IMG/VR virus record: IMGVR_UViG_3300008267_000006
Span: 1 to 64,000 of that record
Direction: 5' to 3' (one strand)
From: a virus
DNA length: 64,000 nt
The notes beneath the pieces are model-generated. The model did no database searches, was not told the origin of the DNA, and was given only the letters and a program-made list of their open reading frames with translations. Positions 24,102 to 32,625 of the stretch are shown piece by piece. Position 1 is the stretch's first letter. Every line of letters starts with the position of its first letter. The position numbers were made by a program, and so were the translations under genes.

Positions 24102-24381
24102 TTTTCACCAAAATTCCATACACAGCATTTTCTGGTACAATACAGATTTTTAAATCATTATACTCAAAACTTTCTATCATATGAACTGGAACTAATAGTA
24201 ATTTTCCGTTTTCTTCAAAAAATTGTGAATCATCGGGTGCTTTTAAAAGCTTAACTATTTTTAGAACACTATTTTTTGGATTATAATCACTTGGTAATAC
24301 AAATCCTTCTAAACTATCATTTGATTTTTTTGTTTCTAAAATCTCTACGTGCAGAAACTTATTTCTTGGAAAAAAATCCAT
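24094..24381 (-). CDS. GroES/gp31-like co-chaperonin candidate
   Basis: A 95-residue protein whose size and layout match GroES. It opens with PRNKFLHVEILE (compare IRPLHDRVIVKR), then a flexible stretch with the hydrophobic tripeptide in LEGFVLPS at the place of the GroES mobile loop GGIVLTG, a middle beta segment (NSVLKIVKLLKAP), and ends NAVYGILVKN (compare ESDILAIVEA). Overall identity is low, as for T4 gp31. It would cap the phage GroEL encoded at 3408-4976. Assignment rests on pattern and needs a profile or structure check. The ATG at 24379-24381 is chosen over a GTG three codons earlier. Confidence 0.6.
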   Translation of the reverse strand: MDFFPRNKFLHVEILETKKSNDSLEGFVLPSDYNPKNSVLKIVKLLKAPDDSQFFEENGKLLLVPVHMIESFEYNDLKICIVPENAVYGILVKNE

Positions 24382-24382
24382 A

Positions 24383-24640
24383 TTACCCACCCGTTACTTT
24401 TTTATACATACTCTCAAGTTCAGCAAAATCTGTTTCATCTTTCATAAGACGATAAGCTTTAATCACATTTTTCATTTCACTTTTTGAAAGCCAGTCATTT
24501 TCAACGTAGTTTTTCTTTAGATCTGATCTCTGTTCCTTAAATGGCTGCATCGCTTGCTCAATCGCTTGCATAGCTTTAACGAATTCACGAACTCTTTCCT
24601 CTTTTGTTTTCTTGTCTGCTTCTACTGAATGAATGATCAT
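24383..24640 (-). CDS. Small helical protein
   Basis: An 85-residue helical protein (REFVKAMQAIEQAMQPFKEQ ... NVIKAYRLMKDETDFAEL). The pattern faintly recalls GapR/DUF2312 DNA-binding proteins, which I cannot confirm. ATGA coupling with the upstream gene. Confidence 0.6.
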   Translation of the reverse strand: MIIHSVEADKKTKEERVREFVKAMQAIEQAMQPFKEQRSDLKKNYVENDWLSKSEMKNVIKAYRLMKDETDFAELESMYKKVTGG

Positions 24641-24876
24641 AATATCTCCTTTATTTTCTCGGCCAGTCGAGCTAGCTCATGGTTCAATCTACCACGCTTG
24701 TCGTACTCTGTCAAGTCATAAAAATCTACTTCTATACCAGTTTCTTCTTCATCAACTAGAAATTTAGCAAATGAACTAAATTGTTCATCTATATAAAAAG
24801 ACTTTCTTTTAACGGTTATATCTTTGCCAACTAGTTTACTTAAGCGATCTTCTAAAAAACGAATATTTGAATACAT
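24637..24876 (-). CDS. Small hypothetical protein
   Basis: A 79-residue protein from MYSNIRFLED after GGAGATAAT; the longer frame runs into the RNR terminator and is rejected. Acidic, unrecognised. Confidence 0.6.
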   Translation of the reverse strand: MYSNIRFLEDRLSKLVGKDITVKRKSFYIDEQFSSFAKFLVDEEETGIEVDFYDLTEYDKRGRLNHELARLAEKIKEIL

Positions 24877-24886
24877 ATTATCTCCA

Positions 24887-24926
24887 CAAAAAAGACACCC
24901 TACGGAAAACATACCATAGGGTGTCT
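24887..24926 (-). terminator. Terminator after the ribonucleotide reductase gene
   Basis: A stem of at least 10 bp (AGACACCCTA / TAGGGTGTCT) followed by TTTTTT on the minus strand. Confidence 0.9.
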
Positions 24927-24951
24927 AGAATGTAAAGAGTTTACTAATTTA

Positions 24952-26811
24952 TTAACGAACTGGACAAGCTCCTCCTTCGCACTCCATTGAGCTTTCCAAA
25001 TTTCCTTCACCAACGTCAGTATCAGCAATTGGTTTAATTTTAGCTGATAGACGCTCGTATTGCTCCTTGGTTATTGTTTCTTTTGGAGCTTGTTTGAAGC
25101 CGTGTTCACTGTGGCATAGGAATGAGATAGTCTTTAGATATTTAAGATTCTCACCTAACCATGTTTTTAACCCTTCTATATCTTCGCGTTTATAATAAAC
25201 AGTTACTGAAACAGATTGATCGGCCCAGTGTTTTTGAGCCATCTTAACAACGTCTAATTGCTTCCACGTTGTCCAGTCTTCATCTGCTACTGGCGCACCT
25301 TCTGGTGCTGCTACATAAAAATCTACAACAAGCGTGTTGTGATCTAACGAGCCATCAAATCTTACTACTGGCTCCATGTAATGACCAGCTTCCTTTAATA
25401 GAGGAATCAGCGCATCGTTTGCAGAAAAGCGTACACGTTGAATAATGTAACGAGAGTAGCCTGGATGTACTCCTTCAAAACAATCAAAAACTTTTGAAAT
25501 AGTTCCAGATGGTTTAATTACAGTAGTACGAATACTTTCTGGAATTCCTAATTCTTTAGAATATTCCCGATTTTCATCTTGAATAGCAGCATAGGCACGA
25601 TCTAGAGTTTCTGGTTTAAACAGAGGAGATTGTAGACATCCAGTAATGCCTGTTCCAATACGACGATTACGTTTAACTACAGCGTCACATTTTGGTTGGT
25701 GGTATTTCTCCATAGTTACGCGTTTACCCCAGCGATGCATAAGGCGAGCAGCTTCTATAAATTCTGCCTCGTTAGCAAGATTTGGCAAAGCAATTTCTTG
25801 TAGGTTGCAAGGTTCACCATCTTCAAGAGTAGCCTCTGCACATGGATTTACACCAACTGCACTATCGGCTTTTAGTTCTCCCATGCGTGCATATTTTTGA
25901 ATATTAGTTCGGTTAACGATACCGAATGGTTCGCCTTCTTCGTAGGTCTTCCAGAATAGTGGATGTAGATCTTCTACGTCATCCACGACAACTGAAAAAT
26001 TAGCCATCGCACGTTGAGTTGGGATATTGCCAAGATCCCAACGTTTAGCCTTTAAGTATTCTTTATCCCAAGGATCGCCAAGAATAATAATAGCTGAACG
26101 ACGCACATTACCGGCAACGACCATTTCAGCAATCGAACACAAGATATCAGCAGCGTCAAGAGGTTTAACGTGCTTTCCGCCTCTAGTATTGAGGATTCCG
26201 CATAGTTTTTCCGCAAACGCAATAAGAGGTTTTGGACCTGATGAAGTACCTCCAAAACCGCGTATAGGCTCACCAGCAGGACGAACGCATACAGTAGAAT
26301 AGCTAAAAGATTTACCAGTAACAAAATAACTCTCCAAAATACGACGAGTCAATTCGTTCCATCCTTCTCGACTATCAGATACTATAAAATCAGCATCTTT
26401 ACTGTCACGATTTACGATATGCACGTCGCGTTTGACTTTAGGAAGCTTGCTGACAAATCTGTGTTCAACAGACATACCAACACCACCACCTAACATAAGT
26501 AGGTCTTGAGCAAGAATAAAGTTGGTCCAATCGTCACTAGCAACAAACCAGCAGTTGTTTAATGCTACACCGCCAAGACGTTTATGCGATGGAGCACCAG
26601 AATACCACCAACCACGACCAGCAGGACCGGCTTTACGTTCCGTTAAATAATATTTTAGTTTATTAATTTCACCCTCAGAAACATTATGTCCTACTGTATT
26701 TCCACGAATAATTCTATCAACTGTATCTTCCCAGTTTTCTAGCAAACCAGTGTCATTACGTGCATAGGTTCGCTTATAAACAACTTTAGCTAGATTGGAC
26801 CAATTTGACAT
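24952..26811 (-). CDS. nrdJ: Class II (B12-dependent) ribonucleotide reductase
   Basis: A 619-residue ribonucleotide reductase making deoxynucleotides. Redox cysteines are C87 (NNCWFV) and C335 (EPCNL); the radical-site trio N322-C324-E326 lies in NPCAEATLEDGE; the C-terminal shuttle pair is C611/C616 in CEGGACPVR. The length, the absence of an R2 gene and the residues SGPKPLIAFAEKL and IKPSGTISKVFDCFEG fit the monomeric adenosylcobalamin enzyme of the Lactobacillus RTPR type. It needs B12 from the host. Thioredoxin directly upstream is the likely reductant. A strong terminator follows. Confidence 0.93.
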   Translation of the reverse strand: MSNWSNLAKVVYKRTYARNDTGLLENWEDTVDRIIRGNTVGHNVSEGEINKLKYYLTERKAGPAGRGWWYSGAPSHKRLGGVALNNCWFVASDDWTNFILAQDLLMLGGGVGMSVEHRFVSKLPKVKRDVHIVNRDSKDADFIVSDSREGWNELTRRILESYFVTGKSFSYSTVCVRPAGEPIRGFGGTSSGPKPLIAFAEKLCGILNTRGGKHVKPLDAADILCSIAEMVVAGNVRRSAIIILGDPWDKEYLKAKRWDLGNIPTQRAMANFSVVVDDVEDLHPLFWKTYEEGEPFGIVNRTNIQKYARMGELKADSAVGVNPCAEATLEDGEPCNLQEIALPNLANEAEFIEAARLMHRWGKRVTMEKYHQPKCDAVVKRNRRIGTGITGCLQSPLFKPETLDRAYAAIQDENREYSKELGIPESIRTTVIKPSGTISKVFDCFEGVHPGYSRYIIQRVRFSANDALIPLLKEAGHYMEPVVRFDGSLDHNTLVVDFYVAAPEGAPVADEDWTTWKQLDVVKMAQKHWADQSVSVTVYYKREDIEGLKTWLGENLKYLKTISFLCHSEHGFKQAPKETITKEQYERLSAKIKPIADTDVGEGNLESSMECEGGACPVR

Positions 26812-26823
26812 TTCAATATTCTC

Positions 26824-27072
26824 CTATAAAATTTCTTTTAATTGTAAAACAGTTTTACCACCAACTAATCTTTGCTTTTCTACTTCGTCTTCTAAAATTA
26901 CAAAAGTAGGAACACCAGAAATACTAAAATTAGTTGCCATAACTGGGTTTTCATCAATATCCACAACCTCAAATTGAACATTTTTAACTGTGTCTTTTAG
27001 ATCATTAAAGATTGGTTTTGCTTGACGACAAGGACCGCACCAACTAGCTGAAAACATAACGACTTTTTTCAT
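26824..27072 (-). CDS. Thioredoxin
   Basis: An 82-residue thioredoxin with the WCGPC active site at residues 11-15 and the cis-Pro loop SGVPTFVIL. It is shorter than bacterial TrxA. It stands directly upstream of the RNR gene in the same operon and probably recycles the C-terminal cysteines of RNR. Confidence 0.95.
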   Translation of the reverse strand: MKKVVMFSASWCGPCRQAKPIFNDLKDTVKNVQFEVVDIDENPVMATNFSISGVPTFVILEDEVEKQRLVGGKTVLQLKEIL

Positions 27073-27081
27073 TTTATTCTC

Positions 27082-28464
27082 CTAAGAAGCTCTTTGTTCT
27101 TTTCTAAATGATTTATATTTCTGTTTTAGATTCTCTTCTTGCTTTTTCATTGCACTTTCCAGTATTTCGCTAGCAGTTTCTGCACTTTGCGATAGTACTT
27201 TAATCTTTACATTGCTTGTATCCATAAATATTGGAAAAACAAGACCGTCTGGTCCATTTCTATTTTTTGCCACAAAGATTCTTCCTTCGTTAACGTTTTT
27301 ATCTTTTATTGTTCTTGATACAGTAAAAATAAGATCAGCTACGAAACATTTGTTAAAGGCTTCAGAAATACTCTCCATTGTAATAACTTCTGCGTTTAGA
27401 CCACTTCTATTTGTTTGAGAAGCTGTCCACAACGTACAGCCATACATCTGTGAAATACCTCTGAGTTCTTCATAGATGCTCTCAAGCTCATTTCGTTTCT
27501 CCTTTTGTGAGGAGATAGGCTTAAGTAGATCGCCATAGTCAACAATGACCATATCAATACGAAAATCTTTACGTTTTAATTTTTCAAGATGATTTTTTAT
27601 TGTATTTGTTGTTGCTGACTTTGTTGGATATTCTTTAACAATAAGCTTTCCTGGGATATCTTTAATCCCTTCCCAAACCATATCTTTTTGCTCTTTTACA
27701 TCTGCAAGATGAATCCCCGTTAAACAAGAATCATACCGTAGAGCAACTACTTTATCTTGTAGCTCTAGTGTATAATGAACAACATTCAAACCAGCTTGCA
27801 ATGCCATGGCTCCAAGATGAACAAGTGCCATGCTTTTACCAGCGCCAGTTGGCGCGATAACTACACCAAGTTCTCCTCTTCCTAATCCGCCTTTTGTAAT
27901 TCCATCAATCAGTTCCCAGCCGGTAGAAATTGGATTTCTTGCTTTTAATTCAAAACGTTTTTCAAAATCTAGAAAGAAGTCATATCCGTGATCATTATCG
28001 GTACCAAGTTTTAGAGCATCATTAATAATTTTGCTAATTTCATCGTATGATGAATTTTGAATAAGACCAACGCTCTTAATCATTGCCTCTTTTAGCTTCT
28101 GCTTTTTACAGAAGTCAAGAGAAACATCTTTAATATGCTGTTCGCCTTCTATTGAAAAATCATTAGATTGCACTCTTGCATAATACTCTCTTACTTGTTT
28201 TTGTAAAAGTTCACTTTCTTTATCCAGATCAGATCTAAGAATAGTCGTAATTGTATCTCTTGAAGGATGAGTTCCGTATTTTTTACGGAAATCCATTATT
28301 TTTTCAACAAATACGCGTAAATATTTTAATTCTAGAAAGTTAATATCAAATACTTCTGTTAGCTGATCGCAGAAAGTTCTGTCGTCAAGCATAATTTGCA
28401 CTAAATTTTCTTGAAACTTAGTTCCGAATTTTTCAAATGATGTTTTTTCATTTATAAATGACAT
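27082..28464 (-). CDS. DnaB/gp41-like replicative helicase
   Basis: A 460-residue hexameric 5'-3' helicase of the replication fork. Walker A is APTGAGKS at residues 204-211 and Walker B is in MVIVDYGDLL; a RecA-like core with VVHYTLEL and the ASQTNRSG sensor follows. The N-terminal domain (1-160) is helical as in T4 gp41. GGAGCAATAA precedes the ATG. Confidence 0.93.
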   Translation of the reverse strand: MSFINEKTSFEKFGTKFQENLVQIMLDDRTFCDQLTEVFDINFLELKYLRVFVEKIMDFRKKYGTHPSRDTITTILRSDLDKESELLQKQVREYYARVQSNDFSIEGEQHIKDVSLDFCKKQKLKEAMIKSVGLIQNSSYDEISKIINDALKLGTDNDHGYDFFLDFEKRFELKARNPISTGWELIDGITKGGLGRGELGVVIAPTGAGKSMALVHLGAMALQAGLNVVHYTLELQDKVVALRYDSCLTGIHLADVKEQKDMVWEGIKDIPGKLIVKEYPTKSATTNTIKNHLEKLKRKDFRIDMVIVDYGDLLKPISSQKEKRNELESIYEELRGISQMYGCTLWTASQTNRSGLNAEVITMESISEAFNKCFVADLIFTVSRTIKDKNVNEGRIFVAKNRNGPDGLVFPIFMDTSNVKIKVLSQSAETASEILESAMKKQEENLKQKYKSFRKEQRAS

Positions 28465-28497
28465 TTATTGCTCCATTTATACATCTTACCAGCAATA

Positions 28498-29463
28498 TTA
28501 ACAGTTTTCAAGCACTATTTTATTCATCCGAATAAAAAGTTCGTCTAAGTTTAGACTTGGGAACCCATCCATTATCATCATCTTTATAAAATCAGTTTTT
28601 CTAAACGTGCATTCACTATTTTGAAGTGTATAAGCTATTTTTTGTGAATCTTGGACAGATATATTTGGTACTGCTAACTGCATTATCTTATAATTTTCTA
28701 TTACTCTATCTTGTTGTTCTAAAATTGTTTTATAAGCTTTTATGTTAGCGTCGGTTTTTTGAGAGAATTCTATAATTTCATCAATAGTGTAACATTTTTC
28801 TTCAGATAAGAAAGGAAATCTCTTAGCTACTGTTGCAAGTCCGACCCCATCAACTCCATCAATGTTATCTGATTTATCTCCAGATAAAGCTCTAGCTAAA
28901 CAGAAATTATTTGGATGAATTCCATATTGTTCAACAATTTTTTTTCTATTTAAAATCTCGTTTTGTACTGGTCTATATAAAATTGTAGAGCTATTACAGA
29001 GCTGTATAAAATCTTTGTCAGATGATACAATAACTTTATTGTAGTCAATAAGTGAATGATGATTGACAATCGCAGAAATTACATCATCTGCTTCTACGCC
29101 ATCTAATAATAGTTGGACGATAGGTAAATTATTTATATATTCAGCAAGCCTTGTCATCTGCCATATTTTATTCTCTATCTCTTCATTTGAGGAGAGGTTA
29201 TGAATGTTTCTATTTAGACGTATTGGCTTGCGTCCATCTTTATAATTTTTATTTAGAATTCTTCTCTTGGAAGAACCACCATTGCCATCCCAACATATAA
29301 CAACTTTATTTGGATTTGTTTCTCTGATCAATTTTTGTAGAATTTTTAAAAAACCAGTTATGCCACCAATAGGCTGACCATTGGTGGAGATACTTGGATC
29401 TACGATGTATGCTCTAAAATAGTTATTATTACCGTCTATTACTAATACTTTTTTTCTGTCCAC
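28498..29463 (-). CDS. 5'-3' exonuclease / flap endonuclease (PIN-FEN family)
   Basis: A 321-residue enzyme like the 5' nuclease domain of bacterial Pol I and T4 RNase H. Metal-binding acids are visible in VLVIDGNNNYFRAY, VVICWDGNGG, GVEADDVISA and VSSDKDFIQL; the helix-hairpin-helix reads SGDKSDNIDGVDGVGLATVAKRF in part. It would remove Okazaki primers. The chosen start is a GTG (MDRKKVLVID) after GAGG. The polymerase partner is a separate gene at 35541. Confidence 0.92.
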   Translation of the reverse strand: MDRKKVLVIDGNNNYFRAYIVDPSISTNGQPIGGITGFLKILQKLIRETNPNKVVICWDGNGGSSKRRILNKNYKDGRKPIRLNRNIHNLSSNEEIENKIWQMTRLAEYINNLPIVQLLLDGVEADDVISAIVNHHSLIDYNKVIVSSDKDFIQLCNSSTILYRPVQNEILNRKKIVEQYGIHPNNFCLARALSGDKSDNIDGVDGVGLATVAKRFPFLSEEKCYTIDEIIEFSQKTDANIKAYKTILEQQDRVIENYKIMQLAVPNISVQDSQKIAYTLQNSECTFRKTDFIKMMIMDGFPSLNLDELFIRMNKIVLENC

Positions 29464-29465
29464 AT

Positions 29466-29609
29466 TTACCTCATACACTCGTTTCGGTGTATGTCTCTTT
29501 GAAGAGTATTTTTACAAACAGCAGATTCCTTAATCTCTTCTCTTTCTTTATGATCATGAACAGTTGTAGCACATGAAAAAAGTGTAGTTAATAACATAAA
29601 TTTAAACAT
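29466..29609 (-). CDS. Small lipoprotein (47 residues)
   Basis: A short frame MFKFMLLTTLFSCATT with a hydrophobic signal and a lipobox LFSC at residues 10-13, then a charged tail with two more Cys. GAGGATAAAG precedes the ATG, which overlaps the previous stop by 8 bases. It could be an outer-membrane spanin-like or exclusion lipoprotein, but this cannot be decided. Confidence 0.65.
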   Translation of the reverse strand: MFKFMLLTTLFSCATTVHDHKEREEIKESAVCKNTLQRDIHRNECMR

Positions 29610-29799
29610 CTTTATCCTCTACAACTTTCCAATATATTGGCATATCTCTAATATCTTCAGCTAATATTGCATTTTTCTCATGAGCTTCTCTATCTGCGTG
29701 TGCTTTATTTATAAATCTAAGAGGGCGCTTATCAAAGCCAACCTCCTTTTCAATTATATTCCCAGTGTATCTAGAAACTAGTACTAAATTATAAATCAT
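29602..29799 (-). CDS. Small hypothetical protein
   Basis: A 65-residue protein from MIYNLVLVSR after AGGAGAAAAAGAG. The longer frame reads into the deaminase gene and is rejected. It contains RFINKAHADREAHEKNA and looks alpha/beta. Unrecognised. Confidence 0.6.
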   Translation of the reverse strand: MIYNLVLVSRYTGNIIEKEVGFDKRPLRFINKAHADREAHEKNAILAEDIRDMPIYWKVVEDKDV

Positions 29800-29812
29800 T
29801 ACTCTTTTTCTC

Positions 29813-30257
29813 CTAATTAATCTTGTAATATCCAATGCAACTATCATCAATAGTATAGTAGACCTTCTTAACCCCCTGTGCCTCAAGAACAGCATGACAC
29901 ATTGCACAAGGCTTACTCATTCTTTCTTCACCGCTTCCCTTAGCTGCACGGGCTACATAAATAGTCGCGCCACGGGTAACGTGTCGAGGGAGATTCAAGA
30001 GAGAAGCTATCTCCGCATGATATGTGCTATGTCCCTTGCTGTCGGGACGGTACTTTGCACCAACAGAACAATACTTTTCATTATTCACGCCAAGCCCAAG
30101 AATAGAACTTCCGCCACCAACCAAAACGGCTCCGTGGCGGAAGTTACCATAAGTAGAAGAAAGTGCAAGCTTCTTAGCTAACTGAAAGATACCTCCGAAT
30201 CTTCTTAGAAATATCGTTCTTAGAAAGAATCATATCCTGCGGGCCATCGTTATCCAT
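29813..30257 (-). CDS. dCMP/cytidine deaminase-like protein, needs a +1 frameshift
   Basis: The zinc-dependent deaminase signature is clear: HAEIASLL and KPCAMCHAVL, with RHGAVLVGGGSS upstream. No usable start exists in that frame. A well-placed ATG at 30255-30257 (AGGAGAAAACT before it) opens frame MDNDGPQDMILSKNDISKKI-RRYLSVS, which stops at 30174-30176. A +1 shift near CTT-TCA joins it to (Q/S)LAKKLALSSTYGNFRHGAV, giving one continuous 147-residue protein. The joint reads CGGAGG-TAT-CTT-TCA-G, like the bacterial prfB site. It is either programmed, a one-base mutation or an assembly error. Confidence 0.75.
30174..30197 (-). promoter_or_regulatory. prfB-like +1 frameshift site in the deaminase gene
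   Basis: The minus strand reads CGG AGG TAT CTT TCA GTT AGC TAA in zero frame. The Shine-Dalgarno-like GGAGG and the TAT CTT spacing copy the release factor 2 site (AGG GGG TAT CTT TGA C), with TCA in place of TGA. Confidence 0.5.
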
Positions 30258-30269
30258 AGTTTTCTCCTG

Positions 30270-30782
30270 TTATGGTGCTACTGTAACATCCTTCATTTTC
30301 ACAGTCAAGCGATTTTTTGCCTCTTCCTCTAGTTTCTTATATTTTTCATTTTTTTGATTTCTACATTCAGGACAAAGAGTTGTAACCCAGCCATCACCAT
30401 TTGGTGAACCATTATTGCTACAGTTCTCACAAATGCTATATGACATAGCCTCTGCCATAGAGATTAAACCATCAATATATTCATCACTATTGTCAACATA
30501 AAATCTTAGACCACCGTATTTTTCTTTTACTTGTGTTGCCTCTAGTTGAGGGTATCGTGGAGTATCTTTTGGAAGATCACCACGATCTATTTTAAACTTA
30601 ATAGAATTATTTTTATTGTTTATATATGACTGTATTTGTTCACATAATTTATAAATAAGATCATACCAGCCATCTCCGCAATCAAACCCCCAACACATAC
30701 ACGTATGAGTCATTGGTAGACTTCTTTGTGCAAAGATTTCTGGGAAATGTAGATATAGTTTTTCTTGAAGTTCTTCACGCAT
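30270..30782 (-). CDS. Conserved phage hypothetical with zinc-binding cysteines
   Basis: A 170-residue protein with MTHTCMCWGFDCGDGWYDLIYKL, the block QVKEKYGGLRFY, AMSYSICENC and TLCPEC. The last two Cys pairs form a likely zinc ribbon. The set CWGFxCGDGW / KEKYGGLRFY recurs, as I recall it, in many phage genomes without known function. AAAGGAAA precedes the ATG. Confidence 0.75.
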   Translation of the reverse strand: MREELQEKLYLHFPEIFAQRSLPMTHTCMCWGFDCGDGWYDLIYKLCEQIQSYINNKNNSIKFKIDRGDLPKDTPRYPQLEATQVKEKYGGLRFYVDNSDEYIDGLISMAEAMSYSICENCSNNGSPNGDGWVTTLCPECRNQKNEKYKKLEEEAKNRLTVKMKDVTVAP

Positions 30783-31098
30783 TCTTTTTCCTTTCAGAAA
30801 GAATTTTAATTACTGCAATTAATATGTGTCCAATATCAGACATGCCATTCTTTTTTAGTTTATTTCGTTTATTTTCTTTAAAGCATTTATTGCATGGAAC
30901 ATAATTCCATTTTTGCAATTTTTTTTGATCGCTTTCATCTAGACTATTGAGGACACTTGCGTATGTCCGTCCAGAAATATAACCATCTATACAACAAAAT
31001 GGAATATTTGAATATTCTCCTTCAATTCTATCAATCGCTTCTTGAATAGATTCTATTGCATAATATAGATTTTCTTTTTTTTCTTTAGACTTCGACAT
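30775..31098 (-). CDS. Hypothetical protein with CxxC
   Basis: A 107-residue protein with PCNKC near residue 68 and FCC near 34, basic overall. AGAGGAG precedes the ATG, 14 bases inside the uvsE gene end. Unrecognised. Confidence 0.6.
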   Translation of the reverse strand: MSKSKEKKENLYYAIESIQEAIDRIEGEYSNIPFCCIDGYISGRTYASVLNSLDESDQKKLQKWNYVPCNKCFKENKRNKLKKNGMSDIGHILIAVIKILSERKKNA

Positions 31099-32014
31099 TA
31101 AACTCCTCTCTTAACTTTAAGACAGCAAGATTTTTAGCTTTTGCTTCAATATCTACATCAACAGAATCATCTTTTATTACAGACAATTGTTGATGTGGAA
31201 TTTGATGAATATATTGTGAGTGTGCTCTACGTTGTGTATAGGAAGCGTTCTCTAAACCAATCTCTGTGTTCGATAGATGCTGTAGTGGTTTAATGTCTCC
31301 CCATGTTTTTATCGATTCCACCATCGCTTGATCCAATCCCATATCACTAGAATCAAAAGACCAATGATGGGTATCGAGCACAAGAGGGCATTTGGTGGCT
31401 CTGCATACACTGAGGAGGGTTGCAACATTATAGCATTTCTCGTCGTTTTCGAGAGTTAATCTTGATTTGACGTTTTCTGGTAAAGTATTTATTACATTAA
31501 TTAGTTGTTCTGATCTGTTTCCTTTTCCTCCATGAATATTGATTGCATAATAAGGCGTATGATCAAAGCCCATTTGGTCAAAAATCCACGCATGATATTC
31601 CAATTCTTTTATAGAATTATTTACAACTGATTGTTTGTCGCTTGAGAGTACTGTGAATTGCCCTGGATGCGTTGTAACCCGAATATCATTGTTTTTAAAC
31701 ATGTCTCCCAAGTCTCTGAGTCGTTTTTTAAGTTCTTGATCGTTTCTTGCATCATCTCCACAGAACTCATAAAGCGGGAGTAAGCTGCTTGACAATCGGA
31801 AAGACTTGATGCGTGCTTTAACGAGGTAAGGTAGAATTCGCACATGTTCTTCGACATTGTTTCGATACGTTTCAATAATTCTTTCTCTTGAGTACTTACC
31901 ATTTTTATATGCCCCTAGTTGAAGTGACCTCTCATCAATAATGTTTTCTAGCACAATTTCGCCATTTTGTTTAGTTCGTGGATTTAACCACTGGCAACAT
32001 ACACCTAAACTCAT
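31085..32014 (-). CDS. uvsE: UV damage endonuclease UvsE/UvdE
   Basis: A 309-residue TIM-barrel enzyme that nicks DNA 5' of UV photoproducts. Typical features are GVCCQWL near the start, FRLSSSLLPL, THPGQFTVLSS, NIHGGKGNRSEQL, TLENDEK and VLDTHHWS, holding the His/Glu/Asp metal ligands. AAGGAT precedes the ATG. T4 uses the unrelated DenV for this task. Confidence 0.93.
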   Translation of the reverse strand: MSLGVCCQWLNPRTKQNGEIVLENIIDERSLQLGAYKNGKYSRERIIETYRNNVEEHVRILPYLVKARIKSFRLSSSLLPLYEFCGDDARNDQELKKRLRDLGDMFKNNDIRVTTHPGQFTVLSSDKQSVVNNSIKELEYHAWIFDQMGFDHTPYYAINIHGGKGNRSEQLINVINTLPENVKSRLTLENDEKCYNVATLLSVCRATKCPLVLDTHHWSFDSSDMGLDQAMVESIKTWGDIKPLQHLSNTEIGLENASYTQRRAHSQYIHQIPHQQLSVIKDDSVDVDIEAKAKNLAVLKLREEFNVEV

Positions 32015-32038
32015 ATTTAATCCTTGTTAAATAAAACT

Positions 32039-32066
32039 CCCACTCTGGTTAGAGTACCAGAGTGGG
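32039..32066 (-). terminator. Terminator after the 55-residue membrane protein
   Basis: A 10-bp stem (CCCACTCTGG / CCAGAGTGGG) with an 8-base loop, followed by GTTTTATTT on the minus strand. Confidence 0.85.
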
Positions 32067-32097
32067 ATAAATCTGTCAAGAGGCTTATATTTTGGAA

Positions 32098-32265
32098 TTA
32101 TTTACTAGCTTTTTTTTCTTTTATTTTTGATTTTATTTTTTGTACTTTTTCTCTTGTTTTTTTCTTACTAAACTCTTCTGCTATTTTTTTAGATTCATAG
32201 CGATTATACAGATATAAACCAGCTATAGCAACAATTGAACTAATAGCTAACAAAAATATTTTCAT
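32098..32265 (-). CDS. Small single-pass membrane protein (55 residues)
   Basis: The frame MKIFLLAISSIVAIAGLYLYN gives an N-terminal membrane helix, followed by a strongly Lys-rich tail (KKKTREKVQKIKSKIKEKKASK in part). A GGAG site precedes the ATG, an ACTATTTAT element lies upstream and a terminator follows, so it is a complete single-gene unit. Function unknown; a holin-like or membrane-targeting role is possible. Confidence 0.7.
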   Translation of the reverse strand: MKIFLLAISSIVAIAGLYLYNRYESKKIAEEFSKKKTREKVQKIKSKIKEKKASK

Positions 32266-32287
32266 TATTTTATCTCCATTAAAATAT

Positions 32288-32297
32288 TATAAATAGT
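32288..32297 (-). promoter_or_regulatory. Putative late promoter element ACTATTTATA
   Basis: Minus strand ACTATTTATA about 23 bases upstream of the 55-residue membrane protein gene. Confidence 0.55.
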
Positions 32298-32328
32298 TAT
32301 AAAATAATTTTTTTGTTATTATGTAATA

Positions 32329-32625
32329 TTAGGCATTGTTTACTTTTTGTAGCAGTGAGCCGTTAAATATACCAAGTTGTGCCATCAAACTAATATATTT
32401 CTCTTGAAATGCATTCATCTCTTCTGATGTCTTTCCTTCTTTTTGCACCATCTCAAAAGATCTATAAATCATAGATTCCATAACTGATGCAATTAGATAT
32501 TTTTCTGAATTGGTGGTCGCTTCTTGAAACATACCTGTTTCTTCCCATTTCTTGATTAGACCATTATTGTCTAGATACTCTTGAACTTTTTCTTCTGTCA
32601 TTTGTTCTTGTACTTCATTATCCAT
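32329..32625 (-). CDS. Hypothetical acidic helical protein
   Basis: A 98-residue acidic protein coupled to uvsX by an 8-base overlap; GGGAGAACAAA before the ATG. It sits where T4-like phages may carry small recombination accessory genes, but has no visible similarity to UvsY. Confidence 0.6.
   Translation of the reverse strand: MDNEVQEQMTEEKVQEYLDNNGLIKKWEETGMFQEATTNSEKYLIASVMESMIYRSFEMVQKEGKTSEEMNAFQEKYISLMAQLGIFNGSLLQKVNNA

Noticed and set aside
31621-31902. 93-codon protein-like frame within uvsE
   Set aside because: It overlaps the conserved uvsE frame completely and has no ribosome site.
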